This document shows, in pieces, positions 59,946 to 64,000 of a DNA stretch of 64,000 bases (position 1 is the stretch's first letter; each line of letters starts with the position of its first letter). Below the pieces are notes generated by a model. It ran no database searches. It saw only the letters and a list, made by a program, of their open reading frames with translations, and was not told where the DNA came from. The stretch lies in NCBI RefSeq assembly GCF_900103455.1, contig NZ_FNHI01000017.1:1-64000 (forward strand). Reading direction: 5' to 3'. The DNA is from Streptomyces wuyuanensis (lineage in GTDB: Bacteria; Actinomycetota; Actinomycetes; Streptomycetales; Streptomycetaceae). Both the position numbers and the translations under genes were made by a program.

Positions 59946-60016
59946 TGTGCGGCTTTTCCGAGCCGCCCGGACGCGAAGCCCCCGGTTGTTCCCCCGTGAT
60001 CGGGGGCTTCGTTCTG
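59946..60016 (+). ncRNA. candidate small RNA with two stem-loops
   Basis: Downstream of a promoter-like element, GCGGCT (59949-59954) pairs with AGCCGC (59961-59966), then an 11-bp stem CGAAGCCCCCG/CGGGGGCTTCG (59974-59984 and 60001-60011) encloses a 16-nt loop ending CCCCCGTGAT, followed by GTTCTGCC. The loop's CCCCCG could also pair with CGGGGG, giving an alternative hairpin. A 70-nt RNA with a terminator-like end fits, but a leader or attenuator of the downstream ATPase gene (213 bp on) is equally possible. Confidence 0.4.
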
Positions 60017-60229
60017 CCTTCGGCACATTCCCCCGGCACCCTTCCGGCACCGCACGCTCACCCAGGGTCACCGCTCGCGCCGTGCTCGCGCGCCCTTAAT
60101 CAGCCGCCCCCTGCGCAGGTACGATGCACCCCGGTGCGGTCAATTCCCGCCCGCGACAAGGTGGTTCGGCACGCTCCGCCGGGTATCCGCCCGGTGGGAC
60201 AGCACGGGGGCAGGTATGTGGGGGACCCG

Positions 60230-62143
60230 ATGGACATCGGCACGCAGGGCTCACCGGCCCCGGCCGACCTCGCCTGGGTGCGCGGCGTGGACGCCTACAC
60301 CATGGGCGCCTACCCGCAGGCGGAGGAGGAGTTCAGAAGCGCGGTGCGGCTCGACCCCGGGATGGCCGACGGCTGGCTCGGACTGCACGCACTGCGCGTG
60401 GACACCACCACCGCGCTGCTGAGGATGTACCGGAACCGGGAGCGTTTCGGCGAGCAGCGGGCCCGGCACCGCCGCACGCTGAACTCCTGGTACTGGCTCG
60501 GCTGGTGGGTGCAGCCCGTGCTGGAGAGCCCGCGAGACCTCCTGCTCGCACACGCCTCGCACTGGCTGGACGGGCGCCATGTGCCCGAACTGGACCGGGC
60601 CCTCGCGGGACTGCCACCCGTGGACGCCGATCCCCAGGTCCGGTTCCTGCACGCCTGCCGCGCCTACCTGGTCAAGGACTGGGACCAGCTGGTGCGGCAC
60701 ACCGAGCCCCTCGTCGACGATCCGCTCCTCGGGATCGAGGCCGGACTCTTCGCCGGTATGGCGCGGGTCCGGCTGGAGGTGTACGGACAGGCCGAGCCGC
60801 TGCTGTCCGCCGCGCTGATGCGCTGCCGCAGCGAGCAGCCCCAGCGCAAGGAGCTCCGCTACTGGCTGGCCCGGGCCCACGAGGGCACCGGCCGCAGCGC
60901 GGCCGCGCTGCCGCTGTACCGGGCCGTCCACCGGGTGGACCCCGCCTTCATGGACACCTCGGCACGGCTCGCCGCGATCGCCGACTACGACGGGATCGAC
61001 GGGACGGACGAGGCAGCGGGACTTGCCACCGTGTCGCTGGCCGGCGCCGGAGCGGGCCTGGGGCAGGACGCGGCGGACGCCCAGCCTGCCGAGGCCGAGC
61101 CGCCCTTCGTGCCCGAGCCGCGTTACGGCGCCGACCCCCAGCCCCCGGTCGGGGCGCCGGCCCCGGCCGCCGCGGGCCCGCCGGACGGGGTGCGCGAGAA
61201 GTCCGGTGCCCCGTCCCGCTCCGCGCCGCCGTTCCCGTCCGGGCCCACCGATCCGGTGCTGCTCGCCGACGCGCTCGCGGAACTGGAGCGGATGGTGGGC
61301 CTGGAGCCGGTGAAACGGCAGGTGAAGGCGCTCTCCGCGCAGCTGAACATGGCCCGGCTGCGGGCCGGGCAGGGCCTTCCCGTCCAGCCGCCGAAGCGGC
61401 ACTTCGTCTTCTCCGGCCCCTCGGGCACCGGGAAGACGACCGTGGCCCGCATCCTCGGCCGGGTCTTCTACGCGCTCGGGCTGCTGGGCGGCGACCATCT
61501 CGTGGAGGCGCAGCGTTCCGACCTGGTCGGGGAGTTCCTCGGCCAGACCGCCGTGAAGGCCAATGAGCTGATCGACTCGGCGCTCGGCGGCGTGCTGTTC
61601 GTGGACGAGGCGTACGCGCTCTCCAACACCGGCTACAGCAAGGGCGACGCCTACGGCGACGAGGCGCTGCAGGTGCTGCTGAAGCGGGCCGAGGACAACC
61701 GGGACCATCTGGTGGTCATCCTCGCCGGCTATCCGGAGGGCATGGACCGGCTGCTCGCCACCAACCCGGGGCTCTCCTCCCGGTTCACCACCCGCGTCGA
61801 CTTCCCGTCGTACCGGCCGCTGGAGCTGACCGCCATCGGCGAGGTCCTCGCCGCGGCCAACGGCGATCTGTGGGACGAGGAGGCGCTGGACGAGCTGCGG
61901 TCGATCAGCGGCCATGTGGTGGACCAGAGCTGGATCGACGAGCTGGGCAACGGCCGCTTCCTGCGCACGCTGTACGAGAAGAGCTGCGCCTACCGGGACC
62001 TGCGCCTCTCGGGGTACGCGGGCACCCCGACGCGCGAGGACCTGGCGACGCTGCGGCTGCCCGATCTGATGCAGGCGTACGGAGAGGTGCTCTCGGGCCG
62101 CGGTCCGCGGGACCGCGGCCCCCAGGACCCCACCGGGCCGTGA
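60230..62143 (+). CDS. TPR-like/AAA+ ATPase (CbbX/SpoVK type)
   Basis: A 637-aa protein. The N-terminal 310 residues are helical TPR-like repeats (AYTMGAYPQAEEEFRSAVRLDP and RKELRYWLARAHEGTGRSAAALPLYRAV), a Pro-rich linker covers about 310-375, and the rest is a CbbX/SpoVK AAA+ domain: Walker A SGPSGTGKTTVARI, Walker B GGVLFVDEAYALS, sensor region VVILAGYPEGM and arginine finger GLSSRFTTRVDFP. Remodelling of a protein complex is likely, with cargo selected by the TPR part. The ATG at 60230 with GGGGGA is chosen; GTG at 60218 is possible. Confidence 0.88.
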   Translation: MDIGTQGSPAPADLAWVRGVDAYTMGAYPQAEEEFRSAVRLDPGMADGWLGLHALRVDTTTALLRMYRNRERFGEQRARHRRTLNSWYWLGWWVQPVLESPRDLLLAHASHWLDGRHVPELDRALAGLPPVDADPQVRFLHACRAYLVKDWDQLVRHTEPLVDDPLLGIEAGLFAGMARVRLEVYGQAEPLLSAALMRCRSEQPQRKELRYWLARAHEGTGRSAAALPLYRAVHRVDPAFMDTSARLAAIADYDGIDGTDEAAGLATVSLAGAGAGLGQDAADAQPAEAEPPFVPEPRYGADPQPPVGAPAPAAAGPPDGVREKSGAPSRSAPPFPSGPTDPVLLADALAELERMVGLEPVKRQVKALSAQLNMARLRAGQGLPVQPPKRHFVFSGPSGTGKTTVARILGRVFYALGLLGGDHLVEAQRSDLVGEFLGQTAVKANELIDSALGGVLFVDEAYALSNTGYSKGDAYGDEALQVLLKRAEDNRDHLVVILAGYPEGMDRLLATNPGLSSRFTTRVDFPSYRPLELTAIGEVLAAANGDLWDEEALDELRSISGHVVDQSWIDELGNGRFLRTLYEKSCAYRDLRLSGYAGTPTREDLATLRLPDLMQAYGEVLSGRGPRDRGPQDPTGP

Positions 62144-62202
62144 GCCCACCGGGCCGGTCGGGCGCTGCGGCGCCGGCCCGGAAGGGCGCCGCCGGGGTGC
62201 CG

Positions 62203-62226
62203 TGCCCCGCCCCGGAGGGCGGGGCA
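62203..62226. terminator. bidirectional hairpin between AAA+ and CNNM genes
   Basis: TGCCCCGCCC pairs with GGGCGGGGCA around a 4-nt CGGA loop, 5 bp from the CNNM stop and 60 bp from the AAA+ stop. Confidence 0.75.
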
Positions 62227-62231
62227 GGGCC

Positions 62232-63386
62232 TCACACTCCGCTCGGGCTCGGCTGGTGGGAGCGCACGTCCTGCTGGTGCGGCGGATCCGTCCGCAGACC
62301 GCCCCGCGGGACCGTCGTCCGGTGGGATCCCACGGCGGACGCGGCGGGCTGCACCGTACGGTGGGCCGGGTCGCGCACCTCGCCCACCAGCATCTCGAGG
62401 ACGTCCTCCAGGGCGACGAGCCCCAGCACCCGCCCGGACGCGTCGGCGACCTGGGCGAGATGCGTGGCAGCGCGGCGCATCACGGTCAGCGCGTCGTCGA
62501 GCGGCAACTCCGACCGCAGTGTGGCCATGGGGCGCCAGATGTGCTGCGGCACGGCCCGCTCGCCGTCCTCCAGCTCCAGGACGTCCTTGACGTGGAGGTA
62601 GCCCATGAACCGCCCGTTGCCCTCGCCGCGCACGGGGAACCGGGAGTAGCCCGTGCGGACGGTCAGCTCCTCGATCTGCCTCGGCGTCACCGAGGGCGCC
62701 ACAGTGACCAGGGACGACCGGGCGATCAGGACGTCCGTCACCGGGCGGCTGCCCAGCTCCAGGGCGTCCCCGAGGCGTTCCTGCTCCTCCGGGTCGAGCA
62801 GTCCCGCCTGGCCCGCGTCCTCGACCAGCTGGCCCAGCTGGTCGCTGGTGAAGACCGCCTCGACCTCGTCCTTCGGCTCGACCCGGAACAGCTTCAGCAC
62901 CAGCCGGGAGCAGGCGCCGAGCGCCGCGGTCACCGGGCGGCACAGCCGGGCGAAGCCGACCAGCGCGGGGCTGAGCCAGAGCGCGGTCTTCTCCGGGGCG
63001 GCCATCGCCAGGTTCTTCGGCAGCATCTCGCCGACGACGAGATGCAGGAAGACGACGACGGCGAGGGCGATCATGTAGCCGAGGGGGTGGACCAGCGCCT
63101 CGGGCACATGGAGGGCGTGGAACACCGGCTCCAGCAGGTGCGCCACGGTCGGCTCGGCCACCGCGCCCAGCGTCAGCGAGCAGACGGTGATGCCGAACTG
63201 GGCGGCCGCCATCATCTGCGGCAGGTTCTCCAGGCCGTGCAGAACCTGCCGGGCGCGGGACGAGCCCCGGGCGGCGAGCGGCTCCACCTGGCTGCGGCGC
63301 ACCGACACGAGCGCGAACTCCGCGCCGACGAAGAATCCGTTGGCCAGTACCAGGAGCAGCGCGAACAGCAGCTGGAGGACGGTCAT
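62232..63386 (-). CDS. CNNM/HlyC-CorC-like transporter (DUF21 plus CBS pair)
   Basis: A 384-aa membrane protein. DUF21 supplies four hydrophobic segments in the first 145 residues (LQLLFALLLVLANGFFVGAE, FGITVCSLTLG, MIALAVVVFLHLVVGEMLP and a last short one); two CBS domains lie at about 190-335 (SLVTVAPSVTPRQI, GYSRFPV and VLGLVALEDVLEMLVGE). The tail is low-complexity and no CorC_HlyC domain follows. Related proteins export Mg2+ or Na+ with Mg-ATP sensing by CBS domains. The start overlaps the stop of the upstream paralogue (ATGA). Confidence 0.9.
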   Translation of the reverse strand: MTVLQLLFALLLVLANGFFVGAEFALVSVRRSQVEPLAARGSSRARQVLHGLENLPQMMAAAQFGITVCSLTLGAVAEPTVAHLLEPVFHALHVPEALVHPLGYMIALAVVVFLHLVVGEMLPKNLAMAAPEKTALWLSPALVGFARLCRPVTAALGACSRLVLKLFRVEPKDEVEAVFTSDQLGQLVEDAGQAGLLDPEEQERLGDALELGSRPVTDVLIARSSLVTVAPSVTPRQIEELTVRTGYSRFPVRGEGNGRFMGYLHVKDVLELEDGERAVPQHIWRPMATLRSELPLDDALTVMRRAATHLAQVADASGRVLGLVALEDVLEMLVGEVRDPAHRTVQPAASAVGSHRTTVPRGGLRTDPPHQQDVRSHQPSPSGV

Positions 63387-64000
63387 CGGACGGCCTCCGC
63401 CATGGCCTGGGCGTCCGCCGTGCGGACCAGCCGCACCCGTTCGGCGCGGTACCGGTCGACCTGGCGGACCGAGAGCCGCCAGCCGGGCAGCTCCGCGCGG
63501 TCACCGGGCGCCGGGATCCGGCCGAGGATGTCGGCGACGAGACCGGCGACGGTCTCGTACGGGCCGTCGGGCACGTCGAGGCCTATCCGCCGCAGAGTGA
63601 GGACGCGGCAGCTGCCGTCGGCCTCCCAGGCCGGCCTGCCGTCCTCCGGCGGGACCGGGGCCAGCTCGGGCCCGCCGTCGGCCTCGGCGTCGTGCTCGTC
63701 GCGGACCTCGCCGACGATCTCCTCGACGATGTCCTCAAGGGTCACGACCCCGGCCGTGCCGCCGTACTCGTCGACGACGACGGCGATCGGCTGCTCGCTG
63801 CGCAGCCGCCCGAGCAGCTGCCGCACGGGCAGGGTCTCGGGCACCAGCAGCGGGGACACGGCGATCCGGCCGACCGGGGTGCGCAACCGCTCGTGGGCGG
63901 GCACGGCCAGCGCGTTCTTGAGGTGGACCATGCCGACGACCTCGTCGATGCGATCCCGGTAGACCGGGAAGCGGGACAGACCGGTGGCGCGGGTCAGATT
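63383..64000 (-). CDS. CNNM/CorC-like transporter, C-terminal part (cut by window end)
   Basis: The 5' end lies beyond position 64000. The visible 205 residues begin in a CBS domain (TGLSRFPVYRDRIDEVVGMV), continue through a second CBS (VVVDEYGGTAGVVTLEDIVE) and end with a CorC_HlyC domain (DVPDGPYETVAGLVADILGRIP). The missing N terminus should hold DUF21 membrane helices. It is coupled to the following paralogue by ATGA overlap, so the two probably form a heteromeric transporter. Confidence 0.9.
   Translation of the reverse strand, partial: NLTRATGLSRFPVYRDRIDEVVGMVHLKNALAVPAHERLRTPVGRIAVSPLLVPETLPVRQLLGRLRSEQPIAVVVDEYGGTAGVVTLEDIVEEIVGEVRDEHDAEADGGPELAPVPPEDGRPAWEADGSCRVLTLRRIGLDVPDGPYETVAGLVADILGRIPAPGDRAELPGWRLSVRQVDRYRAERVRLVRTADAQAMAEAVR

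Noticed and set aside
59946..60016. 6C RNA
   Set aside because: Only one loop has a run of five C and the first loop has none; the 6C motif needs C-runs in both loops.

Overview
The window is high-G+C actinobacterial chromosome, almost certainly Streptomyces. The signs are strong third-position G/C bias, dense antisense shadow ORFs, a conservon (cvnABCD), the sporulation pair smeA-sffA, rbpA with a textbook SigR promoter, and DasR-type boxes beside crr-ptsI and a chitinase relic. From memory the gene order resembles the S. coelicolor SCO1390-SCO1434 interval. It is a core-chromosome region: I see no integrase, transposase, CRISPR array, tRNA or prophage. The left edge is the 5' leader of an rRNA operon that reads out of the window on the minus strand.

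Layout. 1-2.9 kb: rrn leader, DasR boxes, crr-ptsI (general PTS proteins EIIA-Glc and EI). 2.9-12 kb: unknown protein, acetoacetyl-CoA synthetase divergent from a GH31 glycosidase across three repeated operator-like boxes, zinc-ribbon NUDIX hydrolase, secreted D-Ala-D-Ala dipeptidase, OB-fold protein plus thiolase. 12-14.7 kb: glpF-glpK. 14.7-19 kb: conservon cvnABCD. 19.9-27.6 kb: a three-gene operon with a 1653-aa SMC-like ATPase and two partners, ordered like MukF-MukE-MukB or JetA-JetB-JetC but without a nuclease gene. 27.6-39.4 kb: FCD-type GntR regulator divergent from an MFS transporter and pxpABC (5-oxoprolinase), converging on a four-gene ATGA-coupled operon of two GT4 glycosyltransferases, an SGNH hydrolase and a 1200-aa ATP-dependent 5-oxoprolinase. 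39.8-44.1 kb: HEAT-repeat and ankyrin proteins, then smeA-sffA. 44.3-48.8 kb: MocR regulator divergent from a YczE-like membrane protein, then a glycerophosphodiesterase and an MFS protein. 49-56.2 kb: rbpA, fxsA, polyprenol-phosphate mannose synthase, amidohydrolase, Lrp/AsnC regulator, small proteins, acyl-CoA dehydrogenase. 56.5-57.3 kb: a wrecked GH18 chitinase (chiD-like) carrying an 8-bp tandem repeat. 57.4-64 kb: a 48-aa membrane protein, a Tat-exported C39-like peptidase, a uridine-kinase-like protein, a candidate small RNA, a TPR-AAA+ ATPase and two CNNM/CorC-type transporter genes, the second cut by the window end.

How it fits together. DasR-like boxes occur both before crr-ptsI and before the dead chitinase, tying the two ends to the chitin/N-acetylglucosamine regulon. 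Two unrelated 5-oxoproline-degrading systems face each other in the middle. The strongest candidate for an under-described system is the SMC-like operon. The most striking broken gene is the chitinase, which has lost its catalytic core. Homology calls come from recognising motifs by eye; no database search was run.
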